Shown piece by piece: positions 29,068 through 37,369 of a DNA stretch of 64,000 bases. The stretch is from Streptomyces europaeiscabiei. Its GTDB lineage: Bacteria; Actinomycetota; Actinomycetes; Streptomycetales; Streptomycetaceae. How positions within the stretch are numbered: the first letter of the stretch is position 1; each line of letters opens with the position of its first letter. The stretch covers positions 1 through 64,000 of the forward strand of contig NZ_LRTR01000829.1 in assembly GCF_001550375.1 (NCBI RefSeq). Reading direction: 5' to 3'. A model generated the notes under the pieces. That model was not told where the DNA came from, ran no database searches, and saw only the letters and a program-made list of their open reading frames with translations. Position numbers and translations under genes: made by a program.

Positions 29068-29805
29068 TCAGCTGTGCCGCATCCAGATATTGGGCTCGCG
29101 ATACACGCCATGATCGGAGGACCGGTCGACCCGAAGCAGGCTCAATCCTCCTGGAATCACGTAGTCACCTGACTCGGGGAAGGCCATTCCCGTCCACTGT
29201 TCCCACTCAGCAACCGAGCCGGTCATCGTCTGCGAAGCGGGAGCCGCCGAAAGGATCTCGGCACCGAGGCGCTGATGGGTCCGAATCCACGGGTCAAGGG
29301 CCATCCCGTCCTCACGGCTCCACCTCATGAAGGTTTCGATGGGTGTCAACGGATACTGCGCCTTCATCGTCGGGCGGACCGGCGCGATGACCTGGACGAA
29401 GCCAGCTTTTTCGGCGGTCTGACGCAAAGCTTTGAGGGTCTCTCCCGCAAGTCCGCGCCCCTTGAGCGACGGGGTGACGACAGCTCCGCAGATAACCAGG
29501 GTGTTGGCTTCGGTCCCCTGCTCACGCCCTTCGACCGCACGGACAAGGGCCTGGGTATACCCGGTGGGGAGCGTCTCGGTCAGGCCGTCCCAGTGGATTG
29601 GTACACCCCAGCCCGATGCGACCGGCGCCTCGTGCTCATCCACCAGCGTGAGGTCCAGACCGGCGAACCACGCACCGACCCTGCCTATGTACTCCTTCAC
29701 TAGGCGGTCAGCGCTGATGAACTCCGGAAAGCCCTCACTGAAAAGCTCCTTCAGCTGCTCATCCGGCCACGTACGCGTGTCAGTTCGCTCGATCTTCAAT
29801 GCCAT
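29068..29805 (-). CDS. GNAT-family N-acetyltransferase, right copy
   Basis: The 245-codon protein carries the GNAT acetyl-CoA pyrophosphate-binding loop at residues 107-125 (CGAVVTPSLKGRGLAGETL, with the GRGLA turn) and a following helix, LKALRQTAEKAG. It is longer than a minimal GNAT (about 150), with roughly 100 N-terminal residues including an acidic-to-aromatic GWGVPIHWDG strand. The ATG at 29803-29805 has no strong ribosome site but no better start exists. It is transcribed divergently from the small cysteine-pair gene. The acceptor substrate cannot be told from sequence. Confidence 0.8.
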   Translation of the reverse strand: MALKIERTDTRTWPDEQLKELFSEGFPEFISADRLVKEYIGRVGAWFAGLDLTLVDEHEAPVASGWGVPIHWDGLTETLPTGYTQALVRAVEGREQGTEANTLVICGAVVTPSLKGRGLAGETLKALRQTAEKAGFVQVIAPVRPTMKAQYPLTPIETFMRWSREDGMALDPWIRTHQRLGAEILSAAPASQTMTGSVAEWEQWTGMAFPESGDYVIPGGLSLLRVDRSSDHGVYREPNIWMRHS

Positions 29806-29923
29806 GCCTGTTCATAGCACACAGGTTCTCGGCACTCGCGATACAGCTTCATCCCGCCGTCGTTGACCGGAAGTTGATGGCACTGGTCCGCAAGGGCCTC
29901 CGGCCGGGCGGCGGCCCTTCCGG

Positions 29924-30281
29924 ATGAACCGACTCAGCGGAAGCGCTGTCATTTCGCGTGAGCATCTGAGGGCGCTGAGAACATCCATCGCCTCCAAACT
30001 GCTGGACAAACGCTGCTGCTGAAAGTGAACGAAGCCACAAGGCCAAGATCAAGACCAACTGGAGAACGGCGTGTCCGTCGAGCCTGGAACAGCCGAAGGG
30101 CAAGCAGTGCGACGAGTGCCTCTTCGCGTCGACATGGCAGGGCGCCAAGACCGGCGGCGGCAAATTCAGCCGACACGTGATCGACGGCGAACAGAATGAG
30201 GAAGGCGGCAAGGCCGTGGGCCGGTTCTACCTGCATATCCGCATCATTGAGAAGGACAAGTTCCTGATGTGGATCAAGTAG
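29924..30281 (+). pseudogene. Small cysteine-pair protein with frameshift, right copy
   Basis: An ATG at 29924 opens MNRLSGSAVISREHLRALRT and continues SIASKLLDKR. Near 30010 the frame changes into AAESERSHKAKIKTNW, then CPSSL, a CDEC pair, FASTWQGAKTGGGKF and a C-terminal FYLHIRIIEKDKFLMWIK before TAG. Codon use is strongly GC3 in both frames, and the second frame has no start codon of its own, so one disrupted gene of about 118 codons is the best reading. The cysteines could bind a metal. No family is recognised. Confidence 0.5.
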
Positions 30282-30511
30282 GCATCCAGTGCCTGGCAGA
30301 GGACTGCGAGATGAGTGACGAGATGGAACGGGGCAAGGGAAACGTCCCCGTCCAGTACCACCAGTTCGACATCAGTGACTTGTCGTGCACCGGTCCCGGC
30401 AGTACCTCATCCAGGCCTGGCCGGCACCGGCCCAGGATGTGGCGGTACTCCGCCAGACCGACAGTTACGGAGCCTCAGTGCGAGCGCACTGAAGTGACGA
30501 CGCAACCATGA
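30269..30511 (+). CDS. Small unknown protein, 80 aa, right copy
   Basis: A GTG at 30269 overlaps the end of the previous gene by 13 bases, as in coupled genes. The product begins MDQVGIQCLAEDCEMSDEME with a Cys-x5-Cys pair and a run of acidic residues, then YHQFDISDL. The second half is Arg/Pro/Ser-rich and may be non-native sequence. It ends inside the following stem-loop. Coding status is plausible but not certain. Confidence 0.4.
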   Translation: MDQVGIQCLAEDCEMSDEMERGKGNVPVQYHQFDISDLSCTGPGSTSSRPGRHRPRMWRYSARPTVTEPQCERTEVTTQP

Positions 30512-30551
30512 TGCTGTCCCGCCCGCCTTCACAGGCGAGCGGGACAGCATC
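30510..30551. terminator. Strong stem-loop, right copy
   Basis: A perfect 13-bp stem (30510-30522 with 30539-30551) with a 16-base loop whose ends can pair further. It sits at the end of the two small genes and can act for either strand. There is no T-tract, which is common for high-GC actinobacteria. Confidence 0.6.
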
Positions 30552-30657
30552 ACGTCCAGGGTGGCGGGCCGGCCCGAAACCCCCGTCCAGCCGTGCCACA
30601 GCATCGGAGTGGACTCCTCAAATCCCGCAGGGTGAGCACAGGTTGACCTGCGAGCGA

Positions 30658-30810
30658 TCATTTGGCGAGCGCCTTCCAGAAGCCCATCGCTCCGTCACCA
30701 ACGACCGGCTCCGGATCACACGTGCCGCCCCTGCGGCAATCGCGCAGCAGGTCGGCCCACGACTCGGTCGACTCCCGCAGCCCCTCGGCCAGGAAGGGTG
30801 AGAGCACCCC
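30658..30810 (-). pseudogene. IS256-family transposase scrap, right copy
   Basis: The frame LSPFLAEGLRESTESWADLL, then DCRRGG and VGDGAMGFWKALAK, matches the middle of IS256-type transposases, where the Asp of VGDGA is one of the DDE residues. A stop follows where the family continues with a conserved cysteine/His segment. Only about 50 of some 400 residues remain. Confidence 0.65.
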
Positions 30811-30906
30811 TGTGATCTGCTGACCTGGCCGTAGGTGTTGCGGACGCCGCCTCATCCCGTCGATGTGGCGAAGGGCGGCGTCCATTGTTCCGGGGCGGGC
30901 CAGGGG

Positions 30907-32130
30907 TCAGCGGTCGAACTCCCCGATCAGCCAGGTGCACAGCTCCTCGGTCGGGAGGGTGTGCGGGGTCGTCGTGGACGAGCAGTGGAACGCGTCCACG
31001 CTGCTCTGGGAGGGGTCCAGGCTGTCGACCCTGGTGTACAGGTCTTCCTGGCGCTCGAAGTCCAGGATGTCGACCGCGCTGACCGAGGGGACGAAGCACA
31101 CCTTCGGGTGCCGCAGGTCCGCCTCGCCGCCTGCTTCGATCATGGAGTTGGCGAGGATCTCGTACGTCGCAAGCGTCCCGCCGGGTGCGCCGTCCAGGTC
31201 CGGGAAGCCGCTGGTCGTGATGGTCTGCTCGGTCTCCGGGAACTTCCGGTACAGGTAGGCGACCGTCACGTCGTCGCCCTGTGCCTGGGCGTAGAAGGTG
31301 GTGCCGGGGTAGCGGACGTCGACCCGCAGGGCGACCTCGCCGGGCCCTACGTCGGGCAGCCCGATGGCGTCGCCGCGGCCGTTGGCGACGGCCAGCTTGC
31401 GCGGAATCTGCGGCCACTGGCCGACCCGCGCCAGCTCGTTCAGCAGCGCCGTGCGCTCGGGGGCCACCCCGGTCTTCTTGGTCGCCTCGTCGTAGTGCTG
31501 CCACAGCATCTGACGGGCCGCTGCGCTGTTCATCTGCTGCCTGAAGGGGTGGGGCCTGAAGTTCACTGGCGGGAGCAGGTACGCGAACGCCTGGACGCCG
31601 ATGGGGATGGTGGCGCCGCGGTGCGGGGTGTCGAACGAGAAGTACACGCCCGTCTGGTGCTCGTCCTCGGTGAAGTCGGTCTCCATCCGAGCAAGGGTGT
31701 ATCGGGTGATTAGCCCGCCCATGCTGAAGCCGCCGACGATCAGCCGTTCGGAGCCCTCGCGGAGCTGGATGGTCTTGCGGATGGTGGCCTCGGCCGCCTT
31801 CGAGTTCTCCAGGATGGACGCGGTGCGGTTGTCGAAGCCGAGCAGGATCACGTCCCGGCCGCTTCGACGGAGTTCGGTGAGGAAGGGATAGTCCTCACCG
31901 TCCAGGAACTGGTAGAGCTTGTCGAGTTCGCTCTTGCCGTGGTTGAAGCCGTCGGCGATGATCACCGGCCGGGTGAGGCGGTGGTCGTCACCGGCGTGGA
32001 AGACCCAGGCGAAGCCCTTGTCGATGTCGTCCCACACCTCGTGATCGGGGACGTCGATCGGATGGGTGGGTGCGTCGAGCGGGTCGCCGATCCTGATCGG
32101 GCCGATCTCGGGCTCGGTGGTCTCGGACAT
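30907..32130 (-). CDS. Alpha/beta-hydrolase, lipase-like, right copy
   Basis: The 407-codon protein begins at an ATG with a CGAGGAGA ribosome site eight bases upstream. The strand-turn-helix IVGGFSMGGL at residues 131-140 places the nucleophile at Ser136. A preceding VIIADGFNHG loop at 57-65 is a likely oxyanion region, and FDTPHRGA after the elbow is typical of lipases and PGAP1-like esterases that act on large lipids. A late FHCSSTTTPHTLPTEEL may hold the catalytic His. There is no signal peptide, so it is cytoplasmic as read. It resembles esterases that accompany toxin or peptide systems, but no such partner is adjacent. The substrate is unknown. Confidence 0.85.
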   Translation of the reverse strand: MSETTEPEIGPIRIGDPLDAPTHPIDVPDHEVWDDIDKGFAWVFHAGDDHRLTRPVIIADGFNHGKSELDKLYQFLDGEDYPFLTELRRSGRDVILLGFDNRTASILENSKAAEATIRKTIQLREGSERLIVGGFSMGGLITRYTLARMETDFTEDEHQTGVYFSFDTPHRGATIPIGVQAFAYLLPPVNFRPHPFRQQMNSAAARQMLWQHYDEATKKTGVAPERTALLNELARVGQWPQIPRKLAVANGRGDAIGLPDVGPGEVALRVDVRYPGTTFYAQAQGDDVTVAYLYRKFPETEQTITTSGFPDLDGAPGGTLATYEILANSMIEAGGEADLRHPKVCFVPSVSAVDILDFERQEDLYTRVDSLDPSQSSVDAFHCSSTTTPHTLPTEELCTWLIGEFDR

Positions 32131-32516
32131 GGCCGTGTCTCCTCGCAGGAGGGGTGGGGGAACGACCACATCATGAGGGGTGAAATGCCTGCACCACCCG
32201 TTTGACCTGCGGAGTTCATTACAAATGATGCAATGCCCTGCAGGAAGTGTTTAGCCCGGGGGACATCGGTGCGACTACTCGGTCGGCGAGGAACCTGGGG
32301 GCTGGCCAGGCTTGCGACGGAGAACATCACGATCGGACCAGTGACGGTCTTGCCGTCGCGCACCGGCGCGATGGTGTGGCTGCCTGGCGATCCCGAAGTA
32401 CTGGCATACACGATCCGGGGAATGGTCAAGATCGAGTGACAAACGGCCAAGATCAAGTGTCAGAGGACAGTTCACACGCCCTGGTCCGGCCCGCCGCCGC
32501 GGAGGACGATGGAGTC
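32131..32516. other. Intergenic region between divergent genes, right copy
   Basis: It holds the promoters for the hydrolase (leftward) and the DUF3102-like gene (rightward). A 68-codon plus-strand frame ends PEVLAYTIRGMVKIE at 32439 and may be a scrap of an older gene. The segment GTGACAAACGGCCAAGATCA near 32436-32455 resembles IS21-type ends. No repeat pair was found. Confidence 0.35.
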
Positions 32517-33306
32517 ATGGGCGAGCACGACCAGGACCAGGACGACGTCGCCGAACCGGCGCGGCCGCCGTTGAGCGCGGTGCAGGCCCGGGAGATGACG
32601 GCCGGGCTGCGCGAGGCGATGGACGACCTCCGGCGCTCCGCGGCGGTGCTCGCCGCCCGGGTCCGCGACGCGCACGCCGCCCGCGTCTGGGTGCCGCTCG
32701 GACACGGCAACTGGGAGGCGTACTGCGACGCGGAGTTCGGCATCAGCCGCGCCCAGGCGTACCGGCTCCTGGACGTCGCCCGCGCCCTGTCCGCGATCCA
32801 CGGCGCCGTCGCCGCCGGCACCGAGACGTCTCGCACGCGAGACACCGACCCGGCCACTGCGGCCGCGCTCGACTACGGCCTGTCTCAGCGCGCCCTGATC
32901 GCCGTCTCCGGCCGCGCGAACGTCGTCGCGGAGTTGATCACCCGGCGCCTCGCCGCGCTCGCCCACAGGGGCCTGACGGCCCTCGATGAGCCGACGGTGC
33001 GCGCGGTGGTCCGCCAGGCCGTCGGCGACGTCCGCATCGCCCCGCCTCCGCCCCCCCGTCGATCCGTCGGCGGATCCCGTAGTCGCCGCAGGGCGCCAGC
33101 TCACCGACGACCTCTTCACCAGCGCGCACGCGATCGGCGAGCTGATGCTCGAAGTCGCGCCGGCTTACCTATCCGACACCGAGGCGGCGACCGGCGTTCT
33201 GGCGCTGCTGTGCGAGCAGAACGGCGAGCCCATCGAGCACGGCCTCGCCGCCCGCCGCTACGCGATGTCCGGGGACCGCCGCGCGCTGCACGGCACCGTC
33301 CTGTGA
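32517..33306 (+). pseudogene. DUF3102-like protein with homopolymer frameshift, right copy
   Basis: The ATG at 32517 has a GGAGG 12 bases upstream. Residues 15-115 (REMTAGLREAMDDLRRSAAV, then VWVPLGHGNWEAYCDAEFGI and SRAQAYRLLDVARALS) match the DUF3102-type plasmid or phage proteins that end in a helix-turn-helix-like segment. The frame breaks in the seven-C run at 33051-33057. The other frame continues VDPSADPVVAAGRQLTDDLF to LHGTVL and a TGA at 33304-33306. Joined, the protein would be about 262 residues. A one-base homopolymer error would explain the break. A role in replication control or partition of an element is inference. Confidence 0.6.
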
Positions 33307-34098
33307 CCGTCGCCGTTCACTGAGACCCGACTTTTGCTGTGAGCCACACACCCCGTTTTCCCCGGTGGACGGGGTGCGCTGTGAGGCTGTCAGGTGTGAG
33401 GCGACGGCCTGCGGCGGGGACCTGGTGGTGGTCGTCGGATGGCGGCAGGGTGGTGTCGTGGATGCAGCGCAGTATTTGCATGGGCCCGCGTAGCACAAGG
33501 GTGCTGCACGGGTCGGAGGCCGGCCCCAGGAGGTGCGACGGGTGACGCTGGTTCTGCTGCTCCAGAATGATCCGGTGTAGCTGGTGCTACCGGCGCGCTG
33601 CCCCCTCCCGGCCGGGAACGACGACGGCGCACTCCTGGTCTGGAGAGCGCCGTGGTCGTGCGGGTGGGGCGGCGGTTCAGTCGGCTATCCGGAGGACGGG
33701 CTGGGCCTCGAGGGCCGGGGCTTCCTCGACGCAGTCCGGGTCGGTCGAAGCCGGTGCCTGTCCGGGCGTCGCGGGCCCGCGGGGGCCGGATGTGGCCGGT
33801 GGGGAAGTTCAGCGGCCAACGCACGTGTCGATGTTCCTTGAGGTGGTTGACGATGTGGGCGAGCGAAGTGGAGCTGGCCAGGAGCGGGTGGATCAGCACC
33901 TCGCCCTTGCGTTGCCGCTCTCCGCGCCTACGGGTCGGTACATCCTCGGCCCTTGGGGGCCTCCGATGCACCGACGGGGCCGAGAAGGTGATCGGGCGGC
34001 CCGCGGCTCGCTGGGTGTTGTTACTGATCTCGGCTCGTTAGGGTGATGTTTGCTGAACTTGCCGATGCGGGTGTGGTGTTGTCGGTAGTCCGTGGGGT
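33307..34098. other. Gene-free 790-base stretch, right copy
   Basis: Open frames exist on both strands but none shows a start signal, domain or consistent codon bias. Just after the DUF3102-like stop lies TGAGACCCGACTTTTGCTGT, which resembles an insertion-sequence end; a loosely similar stretch sits near 35037. The right end abuts the IS630 remnant. I see nothing else. Confidence 0.4.
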
Positions 34099-34713
34099 GT
34101 GAGATACGCGGATGGGGGCGGGCTGACGCCTGCAGCACGGCGGCGTCGGGAAGCGGTGCGGATACAAGCGGCGGAGCTGTTCGCGCAGCAGGTCAAACCG
34201 CCCGAGGTGGCCCGGCAGCTGCGTGTGAGTCTGAAGTCGGCTTACCGGTGGCAGCAGTTGTGGCGGCAAGGCGGTGCCGACGAGCTGCTTTCGCGAGGAC
34301 CGAGCGGGGGCCGGTGTCGCCTGTCGCCACGCTGTCTGGAAAGGCTCGCCAGGTATCTCGAGCAGGGGCCGGCCGCGCACGGCTGGACGGAGGACCAGGT
34401 GTGGACCGCGGCGAGGGTGGCCACGCTGATCGGCAGGAAGTTCCACGTCTCCTACAGCGTCTCCGGGGCGACGAGGCTGATGCACCGGCTCGGCTTCAGC
34501 CCGCAGGTCCCCGCACGGCGGGTCGCCGAGCGTGACGAGGAGTCGGTGAAGGTGTGGAAGGAGGCGACCTGGGCGGAGGTAAAAGGGCCCGGGCGGCCTG
34601 TGGGGGCTATATCTGCTTCGAGTTGCGCCGTGAGGCGCTGTGTTTCGGGCGAGGGTGAGAGACCCTCGCCTCCAACCCGTCGTAGCGGGGAGGTGGAGCT
34701 GAGGGCAGCCTGA
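34099..34713 (+). pseudogene. IS630-family transposase remnant, right copy
   Basis: The GTG at 34099 opens the helix-turn-helix half of an IS630 transposase: LTPAARRRREAVRIQAAELF, VKPPEVARQLRVSLKSAYRW and SYSVSGATRLMHRLGFSPQ. At 34579-34587 a GTAAAAGGG stretch precedes a switch into the -1 frame, which reads GGYICFE, the family's sequence just before the second catalytic region. That frame then diverges and stops near 34656. IS630 elements often make their full transposase by frameshifting, so the switch itself is normal, but the DDE core is gone and the element is dead. Confidence 0.75.
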
Positions 34714-34749
34714 CTCGGGTGGTGCCGGGAAGGGCGGGAGCGGCCCTGA

Positions 34750-35031
34750 CAAAGCCGGGACGTACCAGCACTGCCAGATGGTGCGGGTCCGGCGAGCGGA
34801 ACGGAGAGGAGTACGCGAGGAACCGGCGTCTTTACGTCTCTTAATGATGTACCGGCTCGAACCTGGCGGATCTGGGCCGAGAGCGATGCGTACCTGTCAT
34901 GAGATGGCAGGGAACTCCCAGGGCGGTATTTCGAAGCCAACCGGGAGGCCACGAGGAAGGACTACGGCGTACTCGTGGCGATGTCGCAGGGACACAGTCG
35001 GGCTCCTACTTCGACAAACGAGACAGAGTGA
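34750..35031 (+). pseudogene. Unidentified coding remnant with internal TGA, right copy
   Basis: One frame reads STRGTGVFTSLNDVPARTW, RIWAESDAYLS, then a TGA at 34897-34899, and then GRYFEANREATRKDYGVLVA up to a second TGA at 35029-35031. Both sides look protein-like and share the frame, so a nonsense change in an older gene is likely. No start codon or upstream body was found and I do not recognise the family. Confidence 0.35.
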
Positions 35032-35315
35032 GGACCCGCCAGCCTGATTTCTGCTGGTCGGCGGGGCTGGTGTGCCGTCTTGTTGGGGTACTCGTGCTGG
35101 GCAGGGTAGAGATCGGTAGCACGTGATCGTCCGTCAGGGGCGTCTTCTGGGCTTCCCGGGTGCGGGCCTCGGCTTGCGTCTGGCAGAGGCCCTTCGCGCG
35201 GAGCGCGCCGTCGGCCTTCTCTCCGGTGGCGATGCGTCCCACCCATGCCACACCCCCGCTACGCTCCCCTCCACCAAGCGGTTTGACCAGGAGGAACAGA
35301 AGTCCGGCTGGAGTA
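35032..35315. other. Gap between remnant and membrane protein, right copy
   Basis: No convincing gene. A minus-strand ORF (35006-35251, 81 codons) has no domain. Two short stretches with a common CAGCC..GA.TTCTG pattern flank it and may be relics of one small insertion sequence. Confidence 0.3.
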
Positions 35316-36065
35316 TCAGGCGGCGGACTGCTCGCGCAGGTTGTGGGCGACCGCCAGGAACAAGTGCAGGTTCGTGATGTCCTTGGCCGGGTGGTGGGAC
35401 CAGCGGACAGGGTCGCTCGAGGAGCCGGTGGTCATGATGCGGACCAGGAAGCCCGAGGCCTGGACCTCCCGGACCTTCGGCCAGGGCAGGCTGCCCTTCC
35501 CGGGGGCTGACACGGCCGTGCGGGAGAGCGAGAGCGCTCCGAACCGGACCGTGCCGCCCTCGCGGAGCATCTCCAGCACGGCCGCTTCCTGCGCGCGGAC
35601 CACCGCGTCCTGCATCCAGGGACCCCAGGCGTCGGGATCCTCATAGAACTCCGTGATCCGCACCGACCCCTGGCCGGGGGCGCTTGCCGAGTAGACGTAT
35701 CTGGTCGGGTGGGGGCGGCCGTAGACGATCAGCTGGGTGATCTCCTGCTGGAGGCGCAGGGAGTCCCAACGCAGGGCGACCGGCTCGCCGCCGGACGGCG
35801 GGTGCACGACCAGCCCCTCCTCGAACAGGTGCAGCCGCTGGGCGGCCCGCTTCCGGCTGAAGTCGGGGAAACGGCGCATCCAGAACCAGTAGTACAACAG
35901 CCCGGGGACCAGGAAGAACGGCATGAGCATGAGGCAGTTGAAGACATGGGCGGCGAACACCGCGCGACGGAGGCGCTTCGGCGCGAACACGCCCTGGACC
36001 GGCCCTAGCCGATGCCGGGCGGCCAGGTCGGCGACCTCGGGAGACACGGGGGTGACTGGAGTCAT
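35316..36065 (-). CDS. Membrane-anchored DUF6585-like protein, right copy
   Basis: The 249-residue product starts at an ATG with a GGAGG site. Residues 36-62 are strongly hydrophobic (VFNCLMLMPFFLVPGLLYYW) and predict membrane insertion. The rest is a soluble domain with VALRWDSLRLQQEIT and a second, similar SLPWPKVREVQASGF segment, the W-P/D-x-L/V strand pattern repeated in DUF6585 proteins of actinobacteria. No catalytic residue is evident and the role is unknown. It is separated by 200 bases from the IclR gene on the same strand and is probably transcribed alone. Confidence 0.75.
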   Translation of the reverse strand: MTPVTPVSPEVADLAARHRLGPVQGVFAPKRLRRAVFAAHVFNCLMLMPFFLVPGLLYYWFWMRRFPDFSRKRAAQRLHLFEEGLVVHPPSGGEPVALRWDSLRLQQEITQLIVYGRPHPTRYVYSASAPGQGSVRITEFYEDPDAWGPWMQDAVVRAQEAAVLEMLREGGTVRFGALSLSRTAVSAPGKGSLPWPKVREVQASGFLVRIMTTGSSSDPVRWSHHPAKDITNLHLFLAVAHNLREQSAA

Positions 36066-36266
36066 GAGGACGAGCCTCCAGTCCGCGTCCACGCGTGACA
36101 ACCGTGAGTCTACGTAGATCGGTTACGTATCTTCCGACCACGGCCACGCCCCACGCCTGTGGGCCCACTGTCAGTAAGCGCCTCCGGCGCCAACACCCAG
36201 AGTCTTCACAGCGACTCGGTGGCACGGGCAGCTGCGTTGCGGGCTGCCGGTCCGGCCCTACCGCCG

Positions 36267-37016
36267 TCAGCCCAGGTAGCGGGCGGTGATCTCCGACGCG
36301 GTGTCTGCGACCATACGTCCCAGCTCGGCCGTGCCGGCGGGATCGAAGCGGGAGTCGGGCATGGAGGCGGCGACGGCGGCCAGGGGTGAGCCGCCGGCGT
36401 CCAGGACGGGCGCGGCCACGGCGCACACGTCCGGTCGGTACTGGTTGCGGTTGACGGCGTAACCGCGGTGCCTGACGCGACGCAGTTCCGCACGCAGTTC
36501 CGACGGGTCGGTGATGGTCTCCTTGCCGTACCCCTCCAGCGCGCCCGCTGAGAACTGGTCGATCTCGGAATGCGGCAGATGAGCCAGGACGGCGCGTCCG
36601 GCCGCGGTGGCGTGCAGGGGTGAGGTGTCGCCGATGGTGTGGAACGTGCGCACGGGGTGATCGCAGTCGACGCGGTCCACCACGACCATGCACTGAAGGG
36701 CGTCCGGCACCGCCAGGTGCACCGTCTCGTTCAGAGCGTCGCGCAGGCGGACCATCGGCTCGCGGGCGGCGGCGAACAGGCTGGAGCCCTGAAGTGCGGC
36801 GGGCCGCACGGACAGCACGCGGGCGCCGATCTCCCAGCGGGTGGTGTCCCTGCGGTTGGCCCGCAGCCAGCCGGCCTCGGCCAGTGTGACCAGTGTGCGC
36901 TGCACCGTCGACTTCGGAAGACCGAAGATCTTCGTCAGTTCCCCGACGGTGACCGGCTGGTGCTGGGCGACCGCCTCCAGGATGCGCAGTGACCTGGTGA
37001 CGCTCTTCATCTCCAT
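36267..37016 (-). CDS. IclR-family regulator 1
   Basis: The complete 249-codon gene starts MEMKSVTRSLRILEAV. Residues 5-60 form the winged helix-turn-helix (VTVGELTKIFGLPKSTVQRT) and about 75-245 the effector-binding domain, with VVVDRVDCDHPVRTF, HATAAGRAVLAHL and YAVNRNQYRPDVCAVAAPVL in the usual order. It is closely related over its whole length to the IclR gene at 37370-38119, and the first 56 residues differ by almost nothing, so the two are recent tandem duplicates that may bind the same site. A shared upstream element lies at 37099-37124. It likely regulates the adjacent catabolic genes and itself; the effector is unknown. Confidence 0.92.
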   Translation of the reverse strand: MEMKSVTRSLRILEAVAQHQPVTVGELTKIFGLPKSTVQRTLVTLAEAGWLRANRRDTTRWEIGARVLSVRPAALQGSSLFAAAREPMVRLRDALNETVHLAVPDALQCMVVVDRVDCDHPVRTFHTIGDTSPLHATAAGRAVLAHLPHSEIDQFSAGALEGYGKETITDPSELRAELRRVRHRGYAVNRNQYRPDVCAVAAPVLDAGGSPLAAVAASMPDSRFDPAGTAELGRMVADTASEITARYLG

Positions 37017-37098
37017 CTGGGGCCTCGCGGTACGGGTAAAAGGCTCGGTTTCGCTTCTTGACTCTCTCCGGAGCCTCGGGCAAGCTCGTGCCGGATGT

Positions 37099-37124
37099 TA
37101 GCACAGCATTCCACAATGCGGCAC
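37099..37124. promoter_or_regulatory. Duplicated operator-like site upstream of IclR 1
   Basis: The segment starting TAGCACAGCATTCCACAATG is repeated at 38207-38232. Its core CCACAATGCGG is a palindrome with one mismatch. It lies 83 bases upstream of the IclR 1 start codon. Binding by IclR 1 or 2 is inferred from position and conservation. Confidence 0.6.
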
Positions 37125-37235
37125 GCATGATCGGACCAGGCATCGGGCCGGCGCCGTGGAGGTGCCACATCCCCCGTCCGCGCGGCGATGGACAGCGGTA
37201 GTGCCCTGACCCGCCTACCGAGCCGCGCGATACAG

Positions 37236-37278
37236 CCGCTCTGTGCCGGGCCCGCTCCCCCGGTCGGGCACAGAGCGG
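37236..37278. terminator. Stem-loop between the IclR genes
   Basis: A 12-bp perfect stem (CCGCTCTGTGCC at 37236-37247 with its complement at 37267-37278) encloses 19 bases. It lies downstream of IclR 2 and could end its transcript together with the next hairpin. Confidence 0.5.
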
Positions 37279-37301
37279 TGACGGTCGTGGGTCATACGAG
37301 T

Positions 37302-37331
37302 CGGCCCCCCACGCTCGTGCGTGAGGGGCCG
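37302..37331. terminator. Likely terminator of IclR 2
   Basis: A GC-rich hairpin (CGGCCCCCCACGC pairing with GCGTGAGGGGCCG, one mismatch, tight loop) 38 bases past the IclR 2 stop codon on the minus strand. Confidence 0.6.
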
Positions 37332-37369
37332 ATGTCGCCGTGCGGCTGTCAAGTGCTTCCGTCTGGCAT

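Larger units (their letters stand above)
18502..37002. repeat. Right arm of a 37-kb inverted repeat
   Basis: This is the mirror of the left arm and runs without a break into the unique catabolic island, so it is the copy tied to its chromosomal context. The visible match ends at 37002 only because the partner base is position 1. The right IclR gene extends 14 bases further, to 37016, and the partner of that part lies outside the window. Confidence 0.97.

Noticed and set aside
34714-35040. A possible group II intron or structured RNA end
   Set aside because: No domain V-like hairpin or reverse transcriptase was found; one frame reads better as a decayed protein.
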